Shown in pieces: positions 10,300 to 21,396 of a stretch of DNA of 64,000 nt. The DNA is taken from positions 1,257,035 through 1,321,034 of the forward strand of contig JACEVL010000080.1 in assembly GCA_020284085.1 (NCBI GenBank). The letters are read 5' to 3'. The notes below the pieces were generated by a model. The model was not told the DNA's origin. It did not search any database and saw only the letters and a list, made by a program, of their open reading frames with translations. Every line of letters starts with the position of its first letter. Within the stretch, counting starts at the first letter, position 1. The translations under genes were made by a program, and so were the position numbers. This stretch comes from Aporrectodea caliginosa. Its lineage: Eukaryota > Annelida > Clitellata > Crassiclitellata > Lumbricidae.

Positions 10300-10760
10300 A
10301 GCACCCTTGGCATGAAATTGTGATCATTTCTTACCGTTGACAGCTAAAAATTCGAACTCCAAAATCACAGTGGAGTCTATAAATAAAACGATAGTTGCAA
10401 CTGAAGCAAAACAAGTGAAAGTTATCTCACTCTCTTCGTGTTCTTAGCAGTTCATCGTTTAAAATGGCGTCGGTTAAGTGATGAAGCATCAAAAACGCAA
10501 ATGACAGCGCTTTCCAGTAACCGTCGAATGACCTTGTTTCTATTTGAGCTAGAGCAAACTGTCAGAATTAGTCAGAAACCTTGCAGTGCGCTAGTTATAT
10601 TGAGATAATAAGAGATAGTCTAATGAGATCACATATTATCATTGTCTGAAAAGTGGTTTAGTCAAGAGCTGCTCGTTATGGCGTGTTCAGTCTGTTATTA
10701 ACCAATTACTACAAAAACTTAGTTTTTGTTCTTTATGTTCTTGTTCAGTGTTCTAGTTGA
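10300..10760. repeat. Shared upstream block of the duplication unit (copy A)
   Basis: This stretch resembles 23560-23900 (copy B) and 46640-46990 (copy D), with common blocks such as ATGGCGTCGGTTAAG versus ATGGTGTCGTTTAAC and AAATGACAGCG. It lies about 1.9 kb upstream of the copy A start. It may carry a 5' untranslated exon or promoter, but no direct signal proves this. Bases 10761-11985 hold nothing recognised. Confidence 0.5.
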
Positions 10761-11987
10761 ATCATATTACTTAGGCTACAGAGTATTTTTTTTAAGGGAT
10801 GATGAACTCGTGATATACATAAAATATAGTAATTGATTATTAATACAAGTTAGAAACGACTCTTTTTGTTTCACTCGTCATTCGTTCGTTCGATTGTTCG
10901 TGTGCAAAAGACAAACAATGTGATCGAGCGCGCACATGACATTCGTAATTACAGATAATTTGTATATTATTTAGATGCCTTACCATATACAATGTTGATA
11001 GGCCAACCCATAAAACACGAGAAACATTGCATCGATTATGACCAAATATGAGATATATTATTAACGCTAGAGGGAACATGAGGTATATTCCCTTTGCACA
11101 TATTAGCTTAAGGATCACCACAGATGGTAGATGCTCGCTCTTAGTGATATATTTATATATTATACATCACTATGATTACGACCAACCCTGAGAACAAACG
11201 TTGTACAATTTTACCACCAAGGACAAGTTTGACGTACTAGGAATGCTATGCGGTGGAGTCGTCAATAAGAAACTGGAGAATCCAACTTTTTGCGTGCTGT
11301 GCTTCAATATTTATGCACCTACTGGACTTGCGAATGATAAAAGCCTACCTGTTTAATGCGAGCCAACAATGTTTCAACAACACAATGACTGCAGAAACCA
11401 GGTATATTTGTCTGCAAATTTGGCTCAAGCTAACTACACAAAAGATATATAATGATTGGTAAACATTTGAGATGCAATAAGTAGGTCCTACAACTAAGTC
11501 GAAGTTATTAAGCAATTTATGCATATTTATGGTAGAGAAACGTGATACAGCAGTTGATGCTGGTCATATTTGGTTTTCAAATGTTTCGCATGTACTGTAT
11601 TGTTGCTCCAACGAGGAAACAGAAAACACGTTTTCATCCGTCTTTATCTCTCCTCAGCGCTTCTTCAATCCGTTCGTAATCCGAAGCACACAGTGGAGCA
11701 GACTCCATTTTCAACTCCGCCTCTCGTGTACTTGTGCGTCTAAACGCGTTCATCTGGTCTTCCCAAACTAATACTCCCACCTTTAGCAAACGAACTTCGG
11801 CCGACCATCCACTTGCGAGTGCAGCTATAGCGTCGTTACGAGCCTCACCTATTGCAGCCTATTACATTACATATAGACTACCTACAGCCTCAGCCTTTAA
11901 TCTCTTAAACTACACGTGTAATGAGAGCTCTGTTAACAGACGCGTTGCCATAGGTAATTGTAATTAGCAACTTCTATTGTGCTGGAG

Positions 11988-12178
11988 TCTAATGCACAAG
12001 GCATCAACCGATGGCACAATGTGTTATCTAAACCGATCGTGCTATTGTTATGACGTCACAGCAATTCAGTCCAGTGGCTGCCATCGCCAGCGAAGTCAAC
12101 AAATGTCTGTTTTTATTAACAGTAAGTCAGTAATTAATTAGTAACATTTATATCTAATGCACAAGGCATCAACCGATG
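11988..12178. repeat. 26-bp direct repeat pair
   Basis: The 26-mer at 11988-12013 (beginning TCTAATGCACAAGG) recurs exactly at 12153-12178. The 139 bp between are non-coding. It could be a target duplication around an insertion, or a duplicated 3' end of the LINE relic that begins here. Confidence 0.7.
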
Positions 12179-13167
12179 CTTATCAACGGGTGGAGCCAAT
12201 GCAAGATGTCGCCCATGTAAGTTGATATGTTCGAGAACCTGGCCAGGTTGGCCATGACCCGGGCGGCGCAATTAAGGACGGACTGAAGCTTGCGAATACG
12301 AAAACGTGGAAGGCCTTCCCGGACTGAATTGCAGTAGTCCAGACGCGTCATGATGAAAGAATGGACCAAATGACGGCGGCTTCGTGCGACAGATTAGGCT
12401 ACGCCGTATGACTCTCATGATCTGATCTTATGTATTCTTAAAAGCAGGTCCTACATAATGAATTGACGTGTGATAGGCCATCGTCAGCTCCTCGCCCAGA
12501 AGAACGCCCAGAACACGAACGACTTGCAGCGTAGCCCAGTTGATGAATGATGTCAGAATCGCATTCTTACTAATGTCTGATAGCTTGCGTCGAGATCCGA
12601 ATCAGATGAACTGCGTCTTAATTGCAGGGTTCAGCCGAAGCCAAATGGAGGACATCGAGGTTTAAATGCCAGCAATCGCCTCTAGAATTCTCGAAACGCA
12701 ATGAAGGGCGTCAGATGGGTGGCAGGTCGCGTTTATCTGAATGTCGTTATCGTAATGATGAGCCACGCACCAAGGAAAGTGATGATCGGCGTCAGCTTCG
12801 CCGTTGACAGTCTGTGATGTAGAGGAGCGGATACCTGAGGTACACCTCAAAGAACCTGGATCCAAGCTGACACGTCTGAACCAATCTCGACTCTCATGTA
12901 CCCGGCCAGCAAAGCCGCAGGAGCTGCAGAGACGGGTCAGAAGTGTGATCGACAGTGTCGAACACCGAGCTGACATCGAGTAGGGTGAGTTGCTCTGACT
13001 CTTCCAGTGTCCATAGCATCGTCGATGTCGGAGAGGAGTCGAAGAAGTATCGCCTCGGTCGAGCGGCCCTTCCTAAAACCCGACTAATGCTTTTGCCTAG
13101 ATTAGACACCGCCTACTGCTCGATTCTTTCTCGATGATCTTAGAGAGATACGATAAGCGGGAGACTG
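12169..13167 (-). pseudogene. Degraded non-LTR reverse transcriptase fragment
   Basis: On the minus strand, broken frames give YLSKII, then LLDVSSVFDTVDHT (the LLDLSAAFDTVDH motif), and finally TRLDYCNSVREGLP...SVLNCAARV...ILHWLHP, the usual CR1/L2-like order. Many frameshifts and stops are present. Its upstream end is cut exactly at the hAT insertion at 13176, inside the YRP motif that normally precedes this segment. Confidence 0.75.
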
Positions 13168-13175
13168 GGCGATAG

Positions 13176-13860
13176 CAGTGATGTAGGACTCGAGTCCGGT
13201 CAAGGACTCGAGTCCGACTCGAGACCGATTTTTTGTGGACTCGGACTCGGACTTGGACTCGGATGGTCATGACTCGGACTTGGATGATCGACATACTCAA
13301 TTACTCATGCATCAGGCCTATCTGATAACAGTTTCTGAAAGCGTAATTCTTCAATTATTCTTGTAATTAAAATTATGGCTGAGGTCTCGAAGTAAAATTT
13401 TTAGCGTATGCCTATTATAAAATCTACGTTATTTTCAACCATCCGAAAACCGGTGTTAAGCAGCATAAGGCAACTTGCAGACATTGCTGTACGATTCCAA
13501 CTATAGTTGAAAAGTTGACACAACGTCAAACTTTACAAGACAATCTACACCGAATGCACACAACATAGTGAGTTGTACTTTTTACTATTATCGTGCAGAT
13601 GACAAGTTATTAATGACGTTGATTAAGCATTGGTAAAACTCCATTAATTCTTTCAGTATAAATTGTGCTGCTACTTTTCTATGCCATTTATATTGCGCGT
13701 TTCAGTGTATTTTGGTTTTGAAGGACTTGGACTCGATCTCTTGTGACTCGGACTCGGACTCGGACTCGAGCAGCTCTGGACTCGGACTCGACTCGGACTC
13801 GGCTTAGGTGGACTCGGACTTGACTCGGACTCGGCTTAGGTGGACTCGACTACATCACTG
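13176..13860. mobile_element. Non-autonomous hAT element, 685 bp
   Basis: The ends are CAGTGATGTAG and CTACATCACTG. The 8-bp target duplication GGCGATAG is exact at 13168-13175 and 13861-13868. The subterminal DNA is made of GGACTCGGACTCG repeats at both ends. No transposase is encoded. CAGTGATG ends plus an 8-bp duplication are diagnostic of hAT. Confidence 0.95.
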
Positions 13861-14549
13861 GGCGATAGTTACTTATGGCATGATAAAGTCGATGGCGCAT
13901 TTCACATTCTGATAACTTAGTCAAAATCTACCTATTTTGAACTGTACGTGCAATCTTAAAAAACGAATTCAAAAGCTACTGTAGATTTGGTAATGTAGCA
14001 TAATCCAATTGAATCATAATTCGTACAGCTTCTCACTTCATTGCGCATTTTCTTTAAAGGTAGTCTATACAAAAATATCAGTTGCGCTTTCAACTAATGG
14101 TAAGTCGTGCAAGAAAAAATGTGAAAGATCACAGAGTACAGCTGTCAACTGGAGGGTGAGTGGTGTTGTCAACCAACAGTCTATATACCGAACGAGCAAG
14201 ACAATACGATGCACCGAAATCCAATAAACATCTTAGAATCAACTCGTTATGTTTTGTCCAACCTGTAATTCTGCATCTTTTTTCTCGGATTCAGCTGCAT
14301 CAGATTTGAAGACACCCAACTCTGTACCTCCACAACAATTGTCCGCGTCAAGTCACACAAGCAACTGCGTCAGTCGGATGACATATAGTGCATGTACACT
14401 TATAGGGCCTACGTCATCAACGTAGGCCTACTGCAGGATTCGCTCTCACATAGCTCTGATGAGTCGAGTAACATAGGCCGTGTATAGGAGTTGCCGAGTA
14501 CCAAGCTCTGTTGGACAACGATTGAAAGCTACAGTGACCATTGTCCAGC

Positions 14550-15180
14550 CTAACTCAGACACAGCCGATGGTTACCATAGTAATTGTAATTGAACATTTG
14601 TATAGCGCCACTCAGAGATTCAGAGGTGCTGCCGACCCAGGTCAATGCTGTCTCTAACAAATAAGATGGTCTTGAGTCGCTTCCGAAACAGAGAAAGAGA
14701 AAGGCTGACGAGTTCAAGACGCAAAATTCATGCGGAAGGTTGTTCCAACTAGAGGGGCCGACATAAGCAAAGCCTCTGGATTTTTGAGCAGTTACACCAA
14801 ACATGCGATAGACAGCCAGAAGGCCTCAGGGGGCCGAGCGGAGAGCGGAGCGACCAGGGAGTGTAGAGATCGATGTTCATAAGGCCTGAAGTTATGAAGG
14901 AGCTACCCAGAGCAGAGAGTTCCACATAAGTGTGAGAATTTTTAACTGAATGCGCTGGAGCTCAGGAAGCCAGTGGAGATTTTCCCGAATGAAGTAAGAT
15001 ATTATGTGAGCATATTTCAGGAGACCACAAATAAGGCGGGCGGAAGCGTTTCCCGAAGATTGGAAAGGTTTAGTGAAGAGTGACGGGCATAGATAGAATT
15101 GCCGAAGTCAACCCGAGTACAAATCAGTGCATGGACGAGAGTGTGGACCGCGCGAGGGAGAGTGAGAGACGCATGGTTTG
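14550..15180 (-). pseudogene. Non-LTR reverse transcriptase C-terminal fragment
   Basis: Minus-strand frames give LVHALICTRVDFGNSIYA, then ASARLICGLLKYAHI, then LHWLPELQRIQLKI, and finally FAYVGPSSWNNLPHE. These match, in order, the C-terminal region of CR1/L2-type reverse transcriptases (compare the better copy at 42393-43590). The frame is interrupted. The 3' end is near 14575, with GCGCTATACAAATG sense sequence. Confidence 0.75.
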
Positions 15181-15205
15181 AATTATTTGGCGTAGATGAT
15201 ATTGT

Positions 15206-15425
15206 ATTGTATTGTATTTGAACGCTTGTTATAGCGCCCCTACCAGATTTCCCATTCAGAGGCGCTCCCGACTCCTGCGCAGAATCGGAGTTTCACGCCG
15301 AAGCGCATGAGCAATTGCGAGTGAAGGACTTGCCCAGGGTCCCTACGCGGCGACTTTGAGGTGGATTCGAACCCGCAACCCTCCAGCTGCAAGGCACCGA
15401 ACATACCCCTAAACCACCGCGCCCC
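15206..15425 (-). mobile_element. tRNA-derived SINE with LINE-like tail
   Basis: The minus strand begins GGGGCGCGGTGGTTTAGGGG and contains box B GGGTTCGAATCC. It ends with GGGGCGCTATAACAAGCG and then (ATACA)n. The tail resembles 3' ends of CR1/L2-like LINEs in this window, as expected if the SINE borrows LINE machinery. Confidence 0.75.
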
Positions 15426-15600
15426 AGTTGTATTGTGATGTGTTGTGTTGTGTGTTGTATTGTAATCCACGTGTATATTGCGACCGAGCCACCCGCAGTA
15501 AAGATCCGAGAAATTAATCTCTGATTAACCGACCCGACAGGGAAGCGAACCCGGGGCGCCGACGTGACGAGCGGGCACCAACCCACTCGGCCACTCCAGG
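15426..15600 (-). mobile_element. Second tRNA-derived SINE, directly adjacent
   Basis: The minus-strand head reads GGAGTGGCCGAGTGGGTTGG with box B CGGGTTCGCTTCC, like a serine- or leucine-type tRNA. It ends in an ACAATACAACACAA-type tail abutting the first SINE. The head is not a folded functional tRNA as far as can be judged. Bases 15601-15848 hold nothing recognised beyond a weak tRNA-like box near 15710. Confidence 0.65.
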
Positions 15601-15848
15601 ATCCTTAAAGGCATAAAAGGCATGTTCGAGAGATACTATTGACATGCATGGTCTGTCTGTCCATGAACGAAGCTTTGATCTCCAGACATTTTATGTTGAC
15701 AGTTTTGGACGCGAACCACTAGATGATCGTGCACTGACTTGGTGACTAATCCCCAAGAACACAAGTTAGTTTCTAGTTTAAAAGGAAATGTGTCAATCAA
15801 TCAAAGCTGCTTATTTGTGACTTGATGGCATTTTAACGTGTTTCATCT

Positions 15849-16043
15849 GTGCTAGAAAAAGAAATTATGCAAGGAACGGTACCGGGAGCAAGAGCAAGGG
15901 GGAAACCAAGGAAGAGATGGATGGACAATGTGGGCGAATGGTTGGAATTATCAACGGAACGGTTGTTGCGAGAAACCGAGGACAGGAGAGGGTGGAGAAG
16001 AATCGTCTACAATGCGACCAACCCTCGTATCGAGGACGGTTGA
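15849..16043 (+). pseudogene. LINE reverse transcriptase C-terminus
   Basis: The frame reads GKPRKRWMDNVGEWLEL...ETEDRRGWRRIVYNATNP and ends in DG-stop. The GRPRxRWxDN...DRxxWRxxV pattern is the usual C-terminal end of several LINE reverse transcriptases. A second copy is at 58720-58853. Everything upstream is missing. A short GA run follows the stop. Confidence 0.7.
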
Positions 16044-16204
16044 AGAGAGAGAGACCTGTGCTAGTAATTTATGCGACAACAGGCTTTCATAACCAGATTC
16101 TTTTCGTCAGTTCAAGGATTATAAACCTTGGACCAAACAGTGTCTCAGTGAGCAGAAATATAGCTCTCAACTAGAAAGACATTTTGTCCAGTTTTAGATA
16201 AACC

Positions 16205-17480
16205 CAAGAGGCACCCATGGGTATAAAGTATGATCTTCATTATTTCAGTTTCTACTGTACATAGTTCTATTTTCTAACAACATTGTTTAAATAAGTCATT
16301 CTGTCAATCGAGAGGTCAGAGGTTCAAATACCCGACAGGGCAGAAATTTGGTTCAAAATCTCTGTTCCAGGGGCGCCCCTAGCAAATTCAGCTGTAATGA
16401 ATACACTTTCGGTGTGAAAGTCAGACGGCGAAGGAGAGAACCGGCCACCCGCCCTCATATGCTGATGATAAGAAAATGAAGTCGCTAACACTTCAAACCA
16501 ATGGCTACTCATGAAAGGCTTAAGAAACTGCATCTCTTCTAAACCTCTTCAGAAATTCCAATCAAATCGAATGCAGTATCGAACCAAGTTTTGAAACTTT
16601 CTACGATTTTATGAATGTTTTCTTAGACATCGTTAGACCTACAAATGTGTTCCAGTTATATAAAGTCAAATAGCGATGTTTCAAAGTATTGGAGCCTCAC
16701 AGATAATGTTATACATGTGAGCTGACGTAGCCATGACTTTCCATGAAGAACCAAATTTGTTGTTTTATATTCCATCATCGTCATCGACGGCGTCCCCCTC
16801 TGAAGCGTTACGGTTTCGGGCAGAATGTGGGTCACGGTAGCAGATTAGGTTAGAGCGCTCGACCTGTAACGCGGAGAGTACGGGTTCGAGTCTCTATTGA
16901 GGCAGTCACTGTGTAGGGACCATCAGCAAGTCCCTCACTGGCAATTACTCATGTTCTCTCATAAGGTCGTGTGTATATTGTGTTGTATTGTATTTAATTA
17001 TATATAAAAAATTGCCTCTCACAGTGCACACCAAGCAGGGGCGCTTCCATTGTAAAATTCCCCGAGAAAAAAGACAAGTTTTAAGGTAGCCAAAATATGG
17101 GCCGGATAGTATGGCGTAGCGAACTAAGGGAGATGTTGATTCCATAGCGAAGGACTAATGCAAGCCGTTCTCACACGAGGAACAAAAGGGTCAAGGCGTT
17201 CCGAAAAGTGGAGCGGAGCGGGCGAAGGGAAGCAGCCGAGGTGGGCCGAAGTATGGAGTCTCAGTGGTATTTATGGGCAATACCAAGGTAGGATCGGCAA
17301 ATGAAAATTAAGTATGTTTAAGTTTAACTGGACGCGCGCAGTAAGAGGAAGCCAGCGTAGATGATCAAGAGTGAACTTCAGAGTTATGGGAGAATGGCGA
17401 AAGACTTTTGAAGAAAGGAAGGAAAGCACTTTCAAATGCAGTTGTATTGTAGGACTATCGAATTTTCTCTACACTACCCA
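16205..17480 (+). repeat. 3' flank block of the duplication unit (copy B)
   Basis: Matches 5740-6840 in order, including the CAATCGAGAGG and CTGATGATAAGAAAATGAAG blocks. It contains the SINE head at about 16830-16920 (box B GGGTTCGAGTCTC). A LINE 3' fragment (16975-17390) is inserted within the SINE. Confidence 0.75.
16975..17390 (-). mobile_element. LINE 3' fragment inserted in a SINE
   Basis: The minus strand gives broken RTACISPSLWNQHLP (compare AFIDPALWNQHPS at 61540), then a 3' untranslated TTGGTGTGCACTGTGAGAGG, then AATACAATACAACACAA. The same 3' end occurs at 31575-31652 and 61670-61735. Confidence 0.65.
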
Positions 17481-17514
17481 TTAACCCCTGTAATTATCAT
17501 CATCAACAACAACA

Positions 17515-17515
17515 A

Positions 17516-17600
<85 letters not shown>
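17515..17600. repeat. (ATC)n microsatellite downstream of copy B
   Basis: About 28 ATC units. Related ATC arrays sit at the same place downstream of the Kelch exon in copies C (25737-25817), D (37530-37590) and E (56322-56410, inverted), marking the unit boundary. Confidence 0.95.
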
Positions 17601-17601
<1 letters not shown>

Positions 17602-17792
17602 GTGACGTGCCTATCTGGAACGATTTCGCTTCCACAAGACATTGAAAGTCGTTTCTATCCTCATAACACGTTTCTATTCTGGGCTCATCTACAGACCAGG
17701 TGTAACTCGAAATTCAGCGGGGGATCAGACACCGTGTGTGGCGAAGACGTCTAGCTGCGGTTTCCAAACTAATAGTCCCAACCTCAAAATTC

Positions 17793-17880
17793 AACAATCT
17801 CAATCAATCAATCAATCAATCAATTTCGTTTATTCACAACACCAAGCTGACCGGTCGCAACTTGTTACAGGTAACACATA
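17793..17880 (-). mobile_element. Retroelement tail with (TTGA)n end
   Basis: The minus strand ends GTGTTGTGAATAAACGAAAT followed by TTGA repeats. A second copy is at 57585-57690 in the same orientation. The AATAAA within it could act as a polyadenylation signal for copy B about 380 bp after its stop. Confidence 0.5.
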
Positions 17881-18209
17881 GGAAAAATTGTCTAAGCTCT
17901 GACAGTTAGTTATTAAATGGGTTGAGATAGCAGATATTATCTCTGCTGTAACAGTTAGTTACTAAAGAAGAATTAGGCTTGTGGCAATGTTAGTTAGGGC
18001 AACAAACGAGGTAGCCAATATGTTATAGACCGGAGATAACGTATAATGTATGATGCTCAGATTCTCACTTTCAACCTAAATATTCTCATCTTTAGCTGAC
18101 GATAATGCAAAATCGATGTCAAAAGCGGACAAGAGTTGAAAACACACTACACTGTACATGCTCATTAACTTTAGGCTCTATTACAGCAGCCCGTCAAAAG
18201 ATATCGGCA

Positions 18210-19126
18210 TTATTTGGAGCTCAGTTTTGCACAAGCATATGCAGAAGATGGTTTTGGCAATTTCGCGTGAATCTTCCATTCAATCGGTTTATCATCGAGT
18301 ATGTTCTGTACGGGAACATAACGTATGTCGTCTCTGCGTGTCCATCTTGTTTTGCCATCTTTATCTGTGTCGATGTTTCCTCCTCCGATGACAAAGACCC
18401 TTCCGTTCTCAAGAACCAAACCAAAGTGAACAACTTCGGTCTTGAACTGTTCTCTTTCCTGCCAAGTCTCAGCTTCAAAGTTAAAGATAAAACACGATTC
18501 CCATCCAAGTAAAATAGCAGATGTGTCCAAAAGTACAGCTCGCATCAAGCCAATAGCTCGCGGCATAGGTTTTGAAATAAGAGTGCACGTGTTTTCTTTT
18601 GTGTTGTATACTTCAACGTGATTGACTGCCTTGTAATCTTTATCTGCACCACCAAAGATATAGAGAGAACTCCTGAATGGAACACAGTTTCCTGAGTTCT
18701 GGACACAGTGAACCAACTTTCCAACTACGGTGCATTTGTCGGTGATTGCATTGTAGGCTTCAACGGTGTCTAGAACGCTTCCATTTGAATCCATTAATCC
18801 TCCACAGATGTACAATATTTCATCGATAAACGCTGCGCTGTGTCTACGTCGACCTTGAACCAAAGATGCGCATTTCGTCCAACCAGAAATCTGTTTGTAT
18901 TTCCAGATTTCATCATTTTTGTCTCCTAGTCCAGTGACGTACATCGTGTTACAGTAAACGGCGGCGAATGCTTCGATCTTCATTGTAGTCGGAATTTGTT
19001 CTTGTGTTGAGATTTCATTTGGCCGATGTAAATTGAGTTTGAAGAGGTCCTTTGTTATCGTCGTTCCATCACTTAATCCCACGAAAAGTGCACAGTTCTC
19101 AAACTGTGTAATGGTTTTTGTTGAAG
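18210..19126 (-). CDS. TRIM-Kelch copy B, exon 2: Kelch beta-propeller
   Basis: The acceptor is TTTCATAG at 19127-19134 (minus strand). The exon is 917 bases and joins exon 1 in frame: the split codon G plus CT gives Ala, followed by STKTITQFENCA. Kelch features include the double glycines in YICGGLMDSNG, YIFGGADKDYK and VFVIGGGN, each with downstream Tyr/Trp positions (VEAYNAITDKC, VEVYNTKENTC, FNFEAETWQE), giving about five or six blades. The protein ends KPSSAYACAKLSSK. Kelch propellers bind protein targets, so this is the probable substrate-recognition end of the ligase. The joined coding length is 2049 bases, 682 residues. Confidence 0.88.
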
Positions 19127-19403
19127 CTATGAAAGTAATTAATGATGGTAGTTGAACTGAACATTCATTAATTTGCGTATAAATAATGAATATTTATTTC
19201 CATAGTTTTGAAACAAACATCTGATTCACCTAAAGTTAACACAATCGAATCTAATAGGCCTATAATCGGCAACGTTTATCGCTTATTCAACGCTTAAACT
19301 GCACTTAGCCCGATTTATACATAATTTTGGCCCTACATTCCTACAATCCAGCTTTGATATACGTGGTTAACTGGTTATAATGTTATTTCTTTATTCTTGG
19401 TGT

Positions 19404-19504
19404 CCTTACCTTAGACCTTAGTCCTTCCCGTGCAGGACTGCACATCGGGCAACGCAGCTTTTCCACTCCTCTCTATCCCTCGCCACCTCGACAGCATCCT
19501 CCAC
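19404..19504. mobile_element. 101-bp insertion in copy B intron with 9-bp direct repeats
   Basis: TCTTGGTGT flanks it exactly at 19395-19403 and 19505-19513. The matching place in copy D's intron (about 40165-40185) lacks the insert. The content (CCTTCCCGTGCAGGACTGCA...) is non-coding and of unknown family. Confidence 0.7.
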
Positions 19505-19880
19505 TCTTGGTGTAAGTTAGTTTAAAAAATACAGGATTTTAAGCAATGAAGCTTCTTTTAAACCCGTTTTATATGTACACTATCTGTAGGCAGTTGAATT
19601 ATTTTCGACAGAAATCTTTCAAGAGATAAAGTGAATGTCCACCTCTACATTAGTTATATATAATCTGATAAATATCAATATGAAAATTTCTATATATATA
19701 GTGCGTAACGTATCAATCGATGGATATTTCTATGCAAAAGCCATGTTGTTAATTCGTGGTTCTTTCGATGAGAAATCAAACCTCACCGGCATCACAGAAA
19801 TTGCTGAGTGGTCACGTTTGGAGTAAAAATTCTTGTAAGTAAGAAAATTAATATAGAATTATTGTTTAGGAAAAAATTAC

Positions 19881-21012
19881 CTTGGATGTTTCCCACAACG
19901 TTGTTGAATTTCTGGAAAACATCTTTTAAATCTGCTATTTCGAAAGAAAGTTCTATTGGCTGACATGGACGACCAATGAATGCCTCGTGATCTCTTTCTA
20001 ATTCATCTGCTCTAATAACTAATTCGTCAACCGAACTGCAGATGTCACTGGCTGATCCTTTTGATATCAGTTCAGCACAGTATGCCTCAAAACTTTTCAA
20101 TATTGTGCAATATCTGTCGATTTCTTCCATTCTAGTTTCCATTTCCTTTAGATGCTTTGATTTTATAACAGATAACTCATCCAAAAGCGATTTTGTGTGT
20201 TCATCTATCATATCTTTGAGTTCCTGATTTCTTTTATGAATTGAAGTTTCCTTATCGACAATTTCCTTAAGAAAATCTGCCTTTCTAATCTCCGCATTCT
20301 TTCTTAAGGACAATATTTCATCTGCATAGATCGATACCTTTGTTGAGTTCCTTTGAATCGCTTGGCGGAATTCTTTGTCGACTTTAGTCACATCTTTGCA
20401 TTTGTGTGATGCATGACTTTCAACAAAGCAAGAAACGCAGACGATTTTCTTACAGTCGGCGCAGTAGTAGTCCAGTGGTTTCTCAGTGTGATCGCTGCAG
20501 TACTTGCATTTTGTAGTAAATGGTCGCTTCTTTTCTGATTTAGTATCGCTTCCAATTTCTAGCACTTGGTGATTTCTACTCAGTTTCTGAAATTGGTGAA
20601 CCTTGGCGCAACTGTCGCAGTAGTTATCTTGGCATTCTATGCATGTCATCGTGGCTGTTGGAATTTGTCCTGTTTTGCCCTCGTTCCTGATATTACACAT
20701 ATCGCAGATGACGGTGGCACTCCCAATTTGCAGCGTACTCTTGAACTCCAGGAGGCTTTCCATGAAGAAATTTTTCTGCAGACCATTCACTCCATCTTCA
20801 GGAATGATGAACTCTTTACGACACAACGGACAAGGCATCTTGTCTCCTGACTTCATCTGCGCCGCTTCTGATGTGCGTTTCAGGCATTCCATACAAAATG
20901 TGTGAATGCATGGTAAGACTCTTGGATCAGTGAATGCACTCATGCAGATTGGACATTCTGTTATTTCTTTAAGTTGCTTTTCAGCTTTTACTTCCGCATC
21001 CGCCATCTTCAC
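19881..21012 (-). CDS. TRIM-Kelch copy B, exon 1: RING, two B-boxes, coiled coil
   Basis: From ATG at 21012 (or ATG at 21006, the position used by sisters). RING lies at about residues 20-64 (CPICMSAF...CIHTFCMEC...CPLC), with all C3HC4 ligands present. B-box 1 is at about 102-145 (CDMC...CIECQDNYCDSC...H). B-box 2 is at about 165-205 (CKYCSDHTEKPLDYYC..C....CVSCFVESHASH). A Lys/Glu-rich coiled coil follows to about 345. The exon ends CAAG before GTAATT at 19880-19875, splitting a codon after its first base. RING-B-box-coiled-coil proteins are E3 ubiquitin ligases that dimerise through the coil. The KCKYCSDH form of B-box 2 is shared with copy E. This and copy C are the intact members. Confidence 0.9.
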
Positions 21013-21396
21013 CTAATCAAGAACCTTTTAAACAGAATTTACAAAGAACCAGAATTTACCAAAGAATGTCATTTCAATTTCCAGTGTTCTGCCAACCAAG
21101 TAAAGTAACTGTAAGCGAAATGATAGCTAGTCAAATTAGGCAGACGTTAGAAATCGAATTCAGGAAATGGAGGAGCCTGAAAACTTTGCGGAGGTTTGCC
21201 CGACAAGACAAGGGCTTTTTCTTAATTCCACCTTCTGCGGAAGACCATTGTATTTAGTGGCCGATTGGAGTCATTGACATTTAGTCAGGTACACTGTTGA
21301 TGAGTTCATTTTAAGTCACACTTTGTACATGTCGATGGGAAGATGAGACGGCGTGGGAAGTGAAAACTGCTCTCGTATCCCGAAAATGATCGTAAT
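21013..21396. other. Copy B upstream DNA shared with copy D
   Basis: About 350 bp here match 41662-42060 (for example CAGGAAATGGAGGAGCCTGA versus AAGAAATGGAGGAGTATAGA). No start-site element was identified, though a promoter could be here. Confidence 0.4.

Noticed and set aside
12050..12057. TGACGTCA, a CRE-like site
   Set aside because: An isolated palindrome with no gene nearby; chance occurrence is likely.
20566..20905. Plus-strand open frames across the RBCC exons
   Set aside because: Antisense shadows of conserved minus-strand exons, repeated in every copy because the coding strand is conserved.
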